From: Bradyrhizobium sp.
GTDB lineage: Bacteria > Pseudomonadota > Alphaproteobacteria > Rhizobiales > Xanthobacteraceae
DNA: 53,995 nucleotides
Reading direction: 5' to 3'
Assembly: GCF_016213215.1 (NCBI RefSeq)
Contig: NZ_JACRAW010000014.1
Span: 1-53,995, forward strand
Position numbers and translations under genes: made by a program. The notes below the pieces were generated by a model. The model was not told the origin of the DNA. It searched no databases and saw only the letters and a program-made list of their open reading frames with translations. Of this stretch, positions 28,666 to 37,671 are shown in pieces (position 1 is the stretch's first letter; each line of letters begins with the position of its first letter).

Positions 28666-30165
28666 ATGTTTCCAAAGCCGAAAGCCGTGCTGGTTCCCAA
28701 TACCTACGCCTTCGAATCCGAGCCGATGGTGAAGGCCACGGGCTTTCGCGAGTACGACGCCCGGTGGCTGTTCAACAAGGAAATCAACCTGATGGGCGTG
28801 CAGGCGCTCGGCATGGGGCTGGGAGTGCTGATCGCGGAACTGGGCGCGAAGCAGGAAATCGTCACCGGGCATGACTTCCGCAGCTACTCGGCCTCGATCA
28901 AATATGCGTTGATCTCCGGACTGATGGCGGCGGGCTGCAAGGTGCACGATATCGGCCTGGCGGTAACGCCGATGGCCTATTTCGCCCAGTTCGAGCTCGA
29001 TGTGCCGTGCGTCGCCATGGTCACAGCTTCGCACAACGACAACGGCTGGACCGGCGTCAAGATGGGCGCCAACCGGCCGCTGACCTTCGGCCCGGACGAG
29101 ATGACGCGCCTGAAGGAGATCGTGCTCAACGCCGACTTCAAGAACAAGGTCGGTGGCTCCTATCAATTCCACGAGAATTTCCCGGCTCGCTACATCGCCG
29201 ACCTCACCAGCCGTCCGAAGCTGAAGCGCAGGCTGAAAGCGGTGGTCGCCTGCGGCAACGGCACCGCCGGCGCGTTCGCGCCGCAGGTGATGGAGGCGAT
29301 CGGTTGCGAGGTGATCCGGCTCGACACCGAGCTCGATTATACCTTTCCCAAATACAATCCCAACCCGGAAGATCTCGAGATGCTGCACGCGATCCGCGAC
29401 GCGGTGCTCGAGCACAAGGCCGATGTCGGACTCGGCTTCGACGGTGACGGCGACCGCTGCGGCGTCGTCGACAATACCGGCGAAGAGATCTTCGCCGACA
29501 AGGTCGGCGTGATGCTGGCGCGCGACATGTCGGCCATCCAAGAGGACGCGCAGTTCGTCGTCGATGTGAAGTCGACCGGCCTGTTCGTCACCGATCCGGT
29601 CCTGCAGAAGCAGGGCGCCAGGACGACCTACTGGAAGACCGGCCATTCCTACATGAAGCGCCGCACCAACGAGTTGGGCGCGCTCGCCGGATTCGAGAAG
29701 TCCGGCCACTTCTTCTTCAACAAGCCGTTCGGCCGCGGCTATGACGACGGCCTGGTGTCGGCAATTGCGATCTGCGAAATGCTCGACCGTGCGCCCGGCA
29801 AGTCGATGGCAGACCTGAAGAACGCCCTGCCGAAGACGTGGTCGTCGCCGACCATGTCGCCGCACTGCGCAGACGAAGCCAAATACGGCATCGTCGATGC
29901 CGTGGTGAAGCATTTCGAGGGGCTGCAGAAGAAGGGCGACAAGATCGGCGGCCAGGCGATCCGTGATCTCGTCACCGTCAACGGTGTGCGCGTCACGGTG
30001 GAGGACGGCAGCTGGGGCCTGGTGCGGGCCTCGTCCAACAAGCCCGAGCTGGTTGTCGTGGTCGAGAGCCCGGTCTCCGAACAGCGCATGCGCGACATGT
30101 TCGAGGTGGTCGACAAGGTCCTGCGCACCCACCCCGAGGTCGGCGAGTACAACCAGAAGATCTGA
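28666..30165 (+). CDS. Phosphomannomutase/phosphoglucomutase
   Basis: A 499-residue alpha-D-phosphohexomutase. The phosphoserine is Ser122 in TASHN, the metal-binding loop DGDGDR begins at residue 259, and the sugar-binding GFEKSGHFF and C-terminal phosphate-binding segments follow. It interconverts mannose-6-P and mannose-1-P (or the glucose forms), feeding GDP-mannose and UDP-glucose and so exopolysaccharide and LPS. Length is slightly above the usual 460. The substrate preference between manB/algC/pgm cannot be decided by eye. Not operonic with its neighbours. Confidence 0.92.
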   Translation: MFPKPKAVLVPNTYAFESEPMVKATGFREYDARWLFNKEINLMGVQALGMGLGVLIAELGAKQEIVTGHDFRSYSASIKYALISGLMAAGCKVHDIGLAVTPMAYFAQFELDVPCVAMVTASHNDNGWTGVKMGANRPLTFGPDEMTRLKEIVLNADFKNKVGGSYQFHENFPARYIADLTSRPKLKRRLKAVVACGNGTAGAFAPQVMEAIGCEVIRLDTELDYTFPKYNPNPEDLEMLHAIRDAVLEHKADVGLGFDGDGDRCGVVDNTGEEIFADKVGVMLARDMSAIQEDAQFVVDVKSTGLFVTDPVLQKQGARTTYWKTGHSYMKRRTNELGALAGFEKSGHFFFNKPFGRGYDDGLVSAIAICEMLDRAPGKSMADLKNALPKTWSSPTMSPHCADEAKYGIVDAVVKHFEGLQKKGDKIGGQAIRDLVTVNGVRVTVEDGSWGLVRASSNKPELVVVVESPVSEQRMRDMFEVVDKVLRTHPEVGEYNQKI

Positions 30166-30186
30166 GCGCCACGCACAGCAAGCGTT

Positions 30187-30208
30187 ATGCCCCGCGAAAG
30201 CGGGGCAT
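30187..30208. repeat. Short hairpin ATGCCCCGCGAAAGCGGGGCAT
   Basis: A perfect 9-base-pair stem with a GAAA-type loop, 22 bases downstream of the phosphomannomutase stop. It resembles the hairpins at 22491-22508 and 37367-37384 in loop and layout. It may contribute to transcription ending, but no U-tract follows. Confidence 0.6.
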
Positions 30209-30322
30209 CCAGTGGGCCGCAGCGTGCCTCAATCGATGGTCAGTTTTGTGAAGGAACGGACGTCACCAACCTCTTCCGGTATCGCTATCTGATCCGCTAT
30301 GATGGCCTTCGGGAGGGCCGGC

Positions 30323-31321
30323 ATGAATCGCCGCGGGTCTATTTGGGTTCTCGGCGGTATCGTTGCGGGATTTTGGCCCGGCCGCCGCAGCATCGTCGCC
30401 GTGATGGCCGCATTGTTGCTACTGCCAATCGAGGCCAGCGATGCAGGCTGGCTGTCGGATGTGTTCAAGGGCTCGTCAAAGCAAGGCACATCGCCAAAGC
30501 ACGTCTCCTCGCCCAAGCGAGCCACCTTGGCGAAGCCTGCCGCCAAGCCAAAGCGCCGCACCGTAAGGCTTGCCGCCTTGGAGCCGGCCGCCTTGAACCC
30601 TGTCGCTTCGAAACGGGTCGCAAAATGCGATCCCTCGAGATTCCGGATCGTTCTGGACGTGGGACATACTGCCGAATCAGAAGGCGCGATCAGCGCCCGC
30701 AACGTGGCCGAGTTCGTCTTCAATCTGCGTCTTGCGCAGCGGATTGAGGAGAAATTGAAGGCCGAAGGCTTTGTCGAGACCGGGTTGCTCCTGACCGAGG
30801 GCAAGGCCAGGCCCAGCCTCCTCAAGCGTATCGCCACCGCCAACAATCGGAACGCGGATCTCTTCCTGTCGATCCACCATGACTCCGTGCCTAGCAAACT
30901 CCTCGAGGACTGGGAGTTCGAGGGCAAGAAAAGCCATTTCAGCGACCGCTTCAGCGGTTATTCCGTCTTCGTCTCCCGCAACAATCCGGACTTCAAGACG
31001 AGCCTCGCGTTCGCCGAACTGATCGGCAAGGAAATGAAGGCCCAGGGCCTCCAGTATGCCCAGCAATATACCCAGGCCATCATGGGTCGGTACCAGCACC
31101 CGCTGCTGAACAAGGAAACCGGCGTCTACAGCTACGATCAGCTCCTCGTGCTGAGAAAGACCCGGATGCCTGCCGCCCTGCTGGAGGCGGGCTCGATCAT
31201 CAACCGGGACGAAGAGCTCAAGATGGACTCACCTGAACGCCGGGACATCATCAGCAGCGGTGTCACGGCGGCCGTCAAGCAATTCTGTGAGCCTCGATGG
31301 GCCATCCTCGGTCCGCTCTGA
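30323..31321 (+). CDS. N-acetylmuramoyl-L-alanine amidase (Amidase_3)
   Basis: A 332-residue exported peptidoglycan amidase that cleaves the bond between N-acetylmuramic acid and L-alanine. The N-terminus is a signal-like hydrophobic segment (GFWPGRR...LLLLPIEASDAG), then a Lys/Ala/Pro-rich linker, then the zinc-amidase domain. The domain has VLDVGHT, the zinc motif SIHHDS and the catalytic glutamate in LLEAGSIIN. I prefer ATG 30323 because GGGAGGG precedes it; in-frame ATGs at 30299 and 30302 are alternatives. It lacks LysM or AMIN domains. Confidence 0.88.
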   Translation: MNRRGSIWVLGGIVAGFWPGRRSIVAVMAALLLLPIEASDAGWLSDVFKGSSKQGTSPKHVSSPKRATLAKPAAKPKRRTVRLAALEPAALNPVASKRVAKCDPSRFRIVLDVGHTAESEGAISARNVAEFVFNLRLAQRIEEKLKAEGFVETGLLLTEGKARPSLLKRIATANNRNADLFLSIHHDSVPSKLLEDWEFEGKKSHFSDRFSGYSVFVSRNNPDFKTSLAFAELIGKEMKAQGLQYAQQYTQAIMGRYQHPLLNKETGVYSYDQLLVLRKTRMPAALLEAGSIINRDEELKMDSPERRDIISSGVTAAVKQFCEPRWAILGPL

Positions 31322-31368
31322 TGACGCGGTGACGGCCCCACTTCGCATCCGATTCCGACCAGCCGATT

Positions 31369-32541
31369 TCAACCCTTTGACCGCGCCTTGATCGCGTCGA
31401 ATTGGGACAGCGCTCGCTCAAACTTATCATTGAAGAGCCACATCGCATCAAGAATCTCGCGCAAGGTTGCGGATGTCCTTGCCCTGTCAGCCTGTCCAAA
31501 AGCGAAGATACTGTTGTTACGCAGATATCCCATGATCGTCGGGCCGGAAATTCTATGGTTGACCAGGTTTCCCGACTTGAGTGCGGACCTGGTGGGAGCG
31601 GGAATAATCTGGATGAGTTCAAACAACTTCATTTGATCGATCGGATTTGGCAGTGTTTTCACGATCTCCGGTACCTGCGGAAAAATATCCGCGTGTGCGT
31701 TCATTAGGCCATCTCGCACGGCGGTCCAGTGGTTGAGCCGATGGTCCAGATTGCCAACCCGCGCCTCTTCCGTGTCGTCGCGAAGGCTCAACGCAGGATC
31801 AAAGGCTGCGATCGACTGTTTTATCGCGGCCCACTTCGTTCGACCGTTTTGATCTTCGGATGGACCCGTTTGCAGACTTCCCTTGTATCTATTCGAGCGC
31901 GCATTCCCCGCGTTTTGATTGCCGTTTGTCTCGGCAAAGAACAGCCCCAGGCTGATACGGCCTGCCGCTTCAGCGTCCGTCGCATCAAGGCCCCTGGCTC
32001 GCGCAATAGCAATTCCCAGATCGACAACGTCCTTGAACGGAGTATCTGATTTTTGCGCATTGACGGGCGGCGCCTCCATGAGGTCGAAGAGTTTCCTGTA
32101 CTCATCGAGCAACGGCTCATTGTCGGCGTCAAAGTACGCCGGAGGGATTCCGAATTTATTGGATCGTCCGACTTTGGACGGAACAGCGTCGGTGAGGTCC
32201 TTGTATGCGCTCATCATGTTCACGCGTGCAAGGTAGAGCGCTTGTCCCGGCAAGTTCGGCAGCCGTTCATTCGAATTGATCTGTTCGCGCCGCTGGCGCA
32301 GGATCGTCTCGAAGTCGTTCACTGCACGGCTGTACGTATTGAGTGCATCCGACTGCTTTTTCGTGAGTGCGCCCGGCTGACCCATTGCAGGGGACATGAA
32401 GCTGAAACTGCCGATGGCGGCCGAGACCAGCGGCGCGGCCGTGTTGATGATCCCATCGATGGCGGTGGAAACCTGCGGCATGAAGAAGAGCCCGAGAGCA
32501 AGAGCTGCCGTGGGCGCGGCGGTACGGTGCTTTATCCCCAT
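31369..32541 (-). CDS. Secreted hypothetical protein with a lysozyme-like motif
   Basis: A 390-residue protein of unknown function. It begins with a clear signal peptide (first ~27 residues, to VSTAIDG). The body is mostly helical and polar. Residues 200-225 read as FFAETNGNQNAG...YKGSLQTG. The order Glu, Asn-Gly-Asn, Ser, Gly-x-x-Gln recalls the catalytic glutamate region of lysozyme-fold transglycosylases, but the match is weak. The start ATG 32541 is preceded by GGGAGACC; the frame runs up to 32583. It converges with the amidase gene, ending 47 bases from it. Confidence 0.7.
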   Translation of the reverse strand: MGIKHRTAAPTAALALGLFFMPQVSTAIDGIINTAAPLVSAAIGSFSFMSPAMGQPGALTKKQSDALNTYSRAVNDFETILRQRREQINSNERLPNLPGQALYLARVNMMSAYKDLTDAVPSKVGRSNKFGIPPAYFDADNEPLLDEYRKLFDLMEAPPVNAQKSDTPFKDVVDLGIAIARARGLDATDAEAAGRISLGLFFAETNGNQNAGNARSNRYKGSLQTGPSEDQNGRTKWAAIKQSIAAFDPALSLRDDTEEARVGNLDHRLNHWTAVRDGLMNAHADIFPQVPEIVKTLPNPIDQMKLFELIQIIPAPTRSALKSGNLVNHRISGPTIMGYLRNNSIFAFGQADRARTSATLREILDAMWLFNDKFERALSQFDAIKARSKG

Positions 32542-32735
32542 GGCGGTCTCCCAATGCGTAAAATTACACCGGATACGACTCACCGGATCGTAAACAATGA
32601 ACGCGCTGCTTGGCTAACGCGAAGTCCGCTCTGGCTTGGAAAGGGTCTGCTCGTCGGGGTGGGCCGGACGTGACTGGTCGGCTTTCAAACCGGCGCTCTC
32701 GACCCCAAAGCAGATGTTTTTCCCGCAAGCAGCAC

Positions 32736-34076
32736 TTAAGGGGCACCTTGTTTGACAGCGAAAAGCCGCCACCGGCCGGGGACGCCCTTGAGGACGTGAG
32801 AACCTCGATCCGAGCATTCCACTCTCGATCCGGCAATCAGGTCCTTCACGGTGCTGGAGAGAAGAATCTCCCCGGGGTCAGCGCGGGCTGCTACGCGGGC
32901 ACCGATGTGAACAGCGATGCCAGCCACGTCGTTGCCTTCGATGGCGCACTCGCCGGTGTGAATACCGCAGCGGATCGCCAATCCCAACGTGCCAACCACA
33001 TCCCTGACCGCGCGGGCGCATTTGATCGCGCGTGCCGGACCGTCAAACATTGCAAAGACGCCATCGCCGGCGGTGTTGACTACGCGGCCGCCGAGACGCG
33101 CGACCTCCTTGGCGACTTGCTGCTGATAGTTTTCGACTAAGTCGCGCCAGCGCGAGTCCCCGATCGCCATGGCGCGCTGGGTTGACTGGACAATATCGAC
33201 GAACAGGACGGTTGCGAGGACACGGTCCGCCTCTAGTACGGGAGGTTCGCCAGTCAGAAACTCCTGGATCTCCGCCAGCAGCAGATCGGCGTTGCCGATC
33301 CAGGGAATGTGATCATCGCCAGGGAGCTCGACGAACTTTGCGCCCGGGATCTGCCCGGCCATGTAGCGAGCACCTTGGCAGGGCTGTAATCGATCGCCAC
33401 TGCGGTGGAGAATCAAAGTGGGCACCCTGATCGTCGGAAGTATGGCACGGATGTCAACCTCGACATTCATCCGGTAGAGCGTGACGCCGGCGCCAGGGCT
33501 GGCGGATACGCGCATGTGATGCGCAAACCATTGGCGCATTCGTTCGTCATTGGCGACACTGGGGGCCAGGGTCTTGAGACCGATTGGCGTTCCCCAATGC
33601 TTTTCGAATGCCTTGAAAGCCGCTTCGTGCTCCTCACGTGTGGGGGCCCAAGGATAGTCGTCGGCGCGAATCCACTTGGCGTAAGCGCCATACATGATCA
33701 GCGCAGCGGTTCGCGCCGGATAGGTCGCGGCAAACAACGTAGAAAGCGGCCCGCCCTCAGAGATGCCGAAGATGACGGCGCGATTTGAACCCGCCGCGTC
33801 CATGACCGCACGGATGTCGTCCATCCGCTGTTCGAGGGTCGGCAGCGCGCTCTCCGCAACGCGGTCAGACAGGCCCGTGCCGCGCTTGTCAAAGACGATC
33901 AGTCGACTGAAAGAGGCCAGACGGTTGAGGAACCGAGCCAGTGCGGGATCCTCCCACTGATACTCGAGATGAGAGATCCAGCCATGAATAAGCACCAGGT
34001 CGATGGGCCCTTCACCAACGACCTGATACGCGATGTGAACGTCGCCGCTTTTTGCGTAGTGGATTGTAGGGACCAT
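32736..34076 (-). CDS. Alpha/beta-hydrolase fused to a class III nucleotide cyclase domain
   Basis: A 446-residue cytosolic fusion. Residues 1-280 are an alpha/beta hydrolase with nucleophile Ser106 in GISEGG, an acid around Asp228 and His256. Residues 285-446 are a class III cyclase domain with metal-binding Asp294 (VDIVQST) and Asp338 (AGDGV), and Arg394 in VHIGARV. The usual substrate Lys is Asn334, and the transition-state Asn is His390, as in some hydrolase-linked cyclase domains. Cyclase activity is thus uncertain. It may couple a small-molecule signal bound by the hydrolase domain to cAMP. No partner gene is adjacent. Confidence 0.88.
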   Translation of the reverse strand: MVPTIHYAKSGDVHIAYQVVGEGPIDLVLIHGWISHLEYQWEDPALARFLNRLASFSRLIVFDKRGTGLSDRVAESALPTLEQRMDDIRAVMDAAGSNRAVIFGISEGGPLSTLFAATYPARTAALIMYGAYAKWIRADDYPWAPTREEHEAAFKAFEKHWGTPIGLKTLAPSVANDERMRQWFAHHMRVSASPGAGVTLYRMNVEVDIRAILPTIRVPTLILHRSGDRLQPCQGARYMAGQIPGAKFVELPGDDHIPWIGNADLLLAEIQEFLTGEPPVLEADRVLATVLFVDIVQSTQRAMAIGDSRWRDLVENYQQQVAKEVARLGGRVVNTAGDGVFAMFDGPARAIKCARAVRDVVGTLGLAIRCGIHTGECAIEGNDVAGIAVHIGARVAARADPGEILLSSTVKDLIAGSRVECSDRGSHVLKGVPGRWRLFAVKQGAP

Positions 34077-34281
34077 GGCCTGGCACCCTCAACTGCGTCG
34101 TTCTCGCCCTACGGCGTATTCCGCAAGTCCGTGGCGGCGGATCAATGCGTCAGCACGGCTTTCCTGATGCATGAGCCGATGCCCACGAAGCGGATCTCCA
34201 ACGACGTCCGCTTTCGCGCCGTTGTCGAAATCAAGACGCCCAGATCCGTGGCTCTCCGATTTATGAGTACACGCCCTCAGT

Positions 34282-34788
34282 TCAAGCCGCCACCACCGCC
34301 GGAATCGGCAGCGTGGTGATCGACTTGATCTTCTCCATCGCAAAGCGCGACGTCACGTTCTTCAGCGGCACCGCGCTGATCAGCTTTTTGTAGAACACGT
34401 CGTAGCTCGGCATGTCCGCGACCACGACGCGCAGCATGTAGTCGACATCGCCGGCCATGCGATAGAACTCCATCACCTCGGGCATGGCGCTGACCGCCTC
34501 GGCGAACTTCTTCAGCCAGGCTTCCGAATGATCGCTGCTTTCCACCGACACGAACACGGTAATGCCGAGCCCGATCTTGTTCTGGTCGACGAGCGCGACC
34601 CGCTTGGTAATGACCCCGTCGGCCTCCAGGCGCTGGATGCGCTTCCAGCAGGGGGTGGAAGACAGCCCCACCCGGTCGCCGATCTCGGCGACCGAGAGCG
34701 AGGCATCCTCCTGCAGTACCATCAGGATCTTGCGATCAATGGCATCAAGGCGCCGGGGTTCGTGGATCTGGATCGCTGCATCGCTCAT
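34282..34788 (-). CDS. Lrp/AsnC family transcriptional regulator
   Basis: A 168-residue DNA-binding regulator. The N-terminal helix-turn-helix reads LSVAEIGDRVGLSSTPCWKRIQRLE (residues ~31-55). The C-terminal ligand-binding RAM domain contains MAGDVDYMLRVV, where amino acids bind. About 10 residues precede the usual start. The 70-base AT-rich gap upstream, with ATTCCATTATG and TATATAG segments, is a likely promoter and autoregulatory site. Its target is not apparent; the PfkB kinase gene precedes it on the same strand. Confidence 0.93.
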   Translation of the reverse strand: MSDAAIQIHEPRRLDAIDRKILMVLQEDASLSVAEIGDRVGLSSTPCWKRIQRLEADGVITKRVALVDQNKIGLGITVFVSVESSDHSEAWLKKFAEAVSAMPEVMEFYRMAGDVDYMLRVVVADMPSYDVFYKKLISAVPLKNVTSRFAMEKIKSITTLPIPAVVAA

Positions 34789-34858
34789 TTGAAGAACTTA
34801 ATTCCATTATGTGGGTTTATTTCCCTCATATATAGAAAAATCTTCTAAGGCAAGCCCA

Positions 34859-35836
34859 TTAGCCGGGCGGCCGCGCCGGGTGCGAAACCCGGTCCTGGCG
34901 CAAAAGTGTTTCGACTTCAGCACGTTGCGGGGCGGCGAAGGCGCCGCCGAAGCGGGTGCATTTGAGGGCGGCGGCCGCGGAACCGAACCGCAATGCCTCG
35001 CGCAGTTCCTGCCGCTCCGTGATGGCCAAGGCAAAGGCGCCATGAAACACGTCCCCGGCGCCGAGCGTGTCCACGGTGTGGACCGGGAAGGCCGGCGTTT
35101 CCTGCAATTTCCCCTGCTCGTCCAGCCAGATGGTGCCCCGTGGGCCGCGCGTGCCGGCGAGAAAGGCCGGCGTCAGCCGCGCGACCTTCTTCAGCGCTTC
35201 GCCGTCGTCGGCAACGCCGGCGGTCTCCTGCAACGGCTCGCTGGAGAAGACCAGATGGGAGGATACCGTCAGTAGCCCCTCGCGCAGCGACATCGCGCGA
35301 TCGGCGTCGACGATCACGGGAATGCCGCGCCGGCGCGCCTCGGCGCAGAGGTCGGTGCAGAATTCGGCGCAGCGGCTTTCGGTCAGGATCGCGTGACAAT
35401 CGTTCAGCAGTTCGTCCGCGTCCGGGAGCTGCACCTTCCACAATTCGGGATCGCGGAACGTGACGATGGTACGCTCGCCGGTCGGGTCGATCATGATGGC
35501 GGAGATGGGCGTCACGACATTCGGCATATGCACGATGTGCGCGGTCTCGACGCCTTCATGCGCCATCCGGTCGAAAATGTACCGGCTCGCGGTCTCGCGG
35601 GAATCCCCCATCGGTCCGCAGATCGCCGCGCGGCCGCCGAGCCGCACGATGGCGATCGCGGCATTGAGCGCGTTGCCCCCGCAGATTTCCCCGAAATGGG
35701 TCGCGTTCTCCTTCGAGCCGCGCGCGGGCACACCGGTGACGCGAAACGTCAGGTCCCTCACCGGCATGCCGATGCAAAGAATACGCGGCGCAATTTTCGG
35801 CGCGGCGGTGTGAAAGTCCATGCCGGGATCCGTCAT
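34859..35836 (-). CDS. PfkB family sugar kinase
   Basis: A 325-residue cytosolic kinase of the ribokinase/PfkB family. Marks are GGNALNAAIAIVRLGG near the N-terminus and the C-terminal DTLGAGDVFHGAF with the anion hole and catalytic base Asp. The phosphate acceptor (sugar or nucleoside) cannot be named. Its start region overlaps nothing; nudC ends 71 bases upstream on the same strand, so it may be read through from the HIT-nudC pair. Confidence 0.88.
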   Translation of the reverse strand: MTDPGMDFHTAAPKIAPRILCIGMPVRDLTFRVTGVPARGSKENATHFGEICGGNALNAAIAIVRLGGRAAICGPMGDSRETASRYIFDRMAHEGVETAHIVHMPNVVTPISAIMIDPTGERTIVTFRDPELWKVQLPDADELLNDCHAILTESRCAEFCTDLCAEARRRGIPVIVDADRAMSLREGLLTVSSHLVFSSEPLQETAGVADDGEALKKVARLTPAFLAGTRGPRGTIWLDEQGKLQETPAFPVHTVDTLGAGDVFHGAFALAITERQELREALRFGSAAAALKCTRFGGAFAAPQRAEVETLLRQDRVSHPARPPG

Positions 35837-35907
35837 GCCGGTTGCGCCCCCGCGCAGAGCCGGTCAGGCGATTTAATCACGCAGGGCATCGGCAGTTCCT
35901 GTGCTCG

Positions 35908-36858
35908 CTATGCGCCGCCGCTATCCGCTCCATGCAACCAGCGCCCCACCAGGTGATGGGCGATGGCAAAGGGGTGCGGCCCGGCGAGTCCATTCGGATG
36001 CTTGCGCGTGATCATCAGACGCACTTCGTCGCGATCGAACCAGCGTGCGTCTTCCAGCTCAGCGCGGTCGACGACGATGTCTTCGTTCAGGGCGCGTGCG
36101 GTGCAGCCGATCATCAGCGATGAAGGATAGGGCCAGGGCTGGGTCATGTAATAGGCGACGTCCGTGCAGCGGATGCCGGATTCCTCGAAGATCTCACGGC
36201 GTGCCGCATCCTCGATGGTTTCGGCGGCTTCGACAAAGCCGGCGAGGCACGAATACATGCCCGGGGGGAATTGCTTTTGCCGTCCCAGCAGGCATTTCTC
36301 GCCTGAGGTCACCAGCATGATCACGACCGGGTCGGTGCGCGGAAAATGCTCGGCCTTGCAACTCGGGCAGTCGCGCCGCCAGCCGCCTTCCTTCATCCCG
36401 GTACGCGTTCCGCAATTGGCGCAATAGCCGTGGCGCTGATGCCAGGTGACCAGCGATTTCGCCATCGCGATGGCCGAGAGCTGCTCCGGCGGCAGCACGC
36501 CCTGCATGGCCATCCCGCGCAGTTCCGTGACCGTAACGTCGTCGCGTCCCACGAGCTGTTCGACCGCGCCTTGCGAAATGCCCATGCCGAACACGGCGGC
36601 CCCGTCGCGCAAGCCCAGGAAAATGGTACCGGGATTGGCCCCGAATTTCAGCGCTTCGTCGATGGTCAGAAGCGCGCGCACTCCATCGTCTTCGCGCCTC
36701 ACGAGGAGCGAATCGCGGTGCACGACATAGGCGCGCGAGGAGGGCTTGCTCTCCAGCGCGAACAGCTTTTCGTCGTTGGAGCGCAGGTGCGCCGCCCGGT
36801 CGAGGATGTTGCTGATGAAGGCCGGCTGCCCCAGCGGAAAGGCATCGAATGCTGACAT
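35908..36858 (-). CDS. nudC: NAD(H) pyrophosphatase / RNA decapping NUDIX hydrolase NudC
   Basis: A 316-residue NUDIX enzyme that hydrolyses NADH to NMNH and AMP and can remove NAD caps from RNA. It has a zinc ribbon with CANCGTRTG and CPSC and the Nudix box GFVEAAET...REIFEESGI. The NudC-specific TQPWPYPSS motif (consensus SQPWPFPxS) follows. The start is ATG 36858, seven bases from the HIT stop codon, so the two genes form an operon. The longer open frame upstream is not used. Confidence 0.94.
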   Translation of the reverse strand: MSAFDAFPLGQPAFISNILDRAAHLRSNDEKLFALESKPSSRAYVVHRDSLLVRREDDGVRALLTIDEALKFGANPGTIFLGLRDGAAVFGMGISQGAVEQLVGRDDVTVTELRGMAMQGVLPPEQLSAIAMAKSLVTWHQRHGYCANCGTRTGMKEGGWRRDCPSCKAEHFPRTDPVVIMLVTSGEKCLLGRQKQFPPGMYSCLAGFVEAAETIEDAARREIFEESGIRCTDVAYYMTQPWPYPSSLMIGCTARALNEDIVVDRAELEDARWFDRDEVRLMITRKHPNGLAGPHPFAIAHHLVGRWLHGADSGGA

Positions 36859-36865
36859 TGTTCTT

Positions 36866-37285
36866 TCAACCCAACCAGATCTTGCGGCGAAGCGCGCCGA
36901 TGAAGTTCTGCACCTCTTCGGCGTCATGGGGCAGCGGCGGCATCACGCCCCAGACCGGTCGCGGCCAGGCCGCGTCACTGGTGCGGCGCGCGATGACGTG
37001 CACGTGAAGTTGCGGCACGAGGTTGCCCAGCGCCGCGATGTTGAGCTTGTCGCATTTGGTGATTTCCTTCAGCGCTCGCGAGACGCGGGAAATCTCCGTC
37101 ATCAATTGCGCCTGCTCGACTTCCTGAAGATCGATGATTTCCACCACGTCGGGGCGGCGCGGGACCAGGAGGAGCCAGGGATAGTGGGCATCCTTGATGA
37201 CCAGGACCCGGCACAGCGGCAGGTCGCCGATATCGATGGTGTCTTTTTGGAGCTGGGAATGGAGGGACCAGGCGGGATCGGGCAT
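36866..37285 (-). CDS. HIT family nucleotide hydrolase
   Basis: A 139-residue HIT-fold protein. The catalytic motif reads PQLHVHVIAR, so the first histidine of the usual H-x-H-x-H is Gln while the central nucleophilic His is kept. This variant should still cleave dinucleoside polyphosphates or AMP-amines. The start chosen is ATG 37285 (MPDPAWSLHS); an in-frame ATG at 37369 would add 28 residues. It is co-directional with nudC. Confidence 0.87.
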   Translation of the reverse strand: MPDPAWSLHSQLQKDTIDIGDLPLCRVLVIKDAHYPWLLLVPRRPDVVEIIDLQEVEQAQLMTEISRVSRALKEITKCDKLNIAALGNLVPQLHVHVIARRTSDAAWPRPVWGVMPPLPHDAEEVQNFIGALRRKIWLG

Positions 37286-37366
37286 GAGAGTTCCCAAATA
37301 CCCGATGCTTTCGGGCTTCTTGAGTGCTTCTGTGGGCACGGTCCTGGCTTCATACCAAGGCGTTAC

Positions 37367-37384
37367 CATCCGCGAAAGCGGATG
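37367..37384. repeat. Short hairpin repeat CATCCGCGAAAGCGGATG
   Basis: An exact copy of the hairpin at 22491-22508, lying upstream of the HIT gene and about 100 bases before the SRP RNA gene. Followed by further small inverted repeats (GGGGTATCACCGGGGATACCCC around 37422-37443). Confidence 0.65.
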
Positions 37385-37480
37385 ATCCGGTTCGCCACCG
37401 GCCCCGGTGACCATCTCCCCCTGGGGTATCACCGGGGATACCCCGCTTGCTTTCCGGCCCTTTTGGCCCCAAATAGAGGC

Positions 37481-37578
37481 CGGGAGATTGGCGGTGGACG
37501 AGCCACTCGCCAACCGGGTCAGGTCCGGAAGGAAGCAGCCCTAACGAGGTCCGGATCGGGTCGCTCGTCAGTCTCCTA
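37481..37578 (+). ncRNA. ffs: Signal recognition particle RNA (4.5S, small type)
   Basis: A ~97-base RNA matching the small bacterial SRP RNA, which binds Ffh to target membrane proteins. The conserved core is present: GTCAGGTCCGGAAGG then AAGCAGCC, closed by AACGAGGTCCGGATCGGGT. The ends pair: GGAGATT (37483-37489) with AGTCTCC (37570-37576), and GGACGAGC with GCTCGTC. CTGTTTTTC follows as a weak terminator. Its position directly before dnaX is typical of many bacteria. Exact ends are estimated from the terminal stem. Confidence 0.95.
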
Positions 37579-37671
37579 CCTGTTTTTCGAGCGTATCGCG
37601 CGGGCGGTGATTACCGTGCGGCGCTCCTTTCCGCAAAGCCGGCCGAGAGACATTTCATTGCGGATTGACCG

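Noticed and set aside
28651..30132. 493-residue frame antisense to the phosphomannomutase
   Set aside because: Shadow frame opposite a gene with TASHN and DGDGD motifs.
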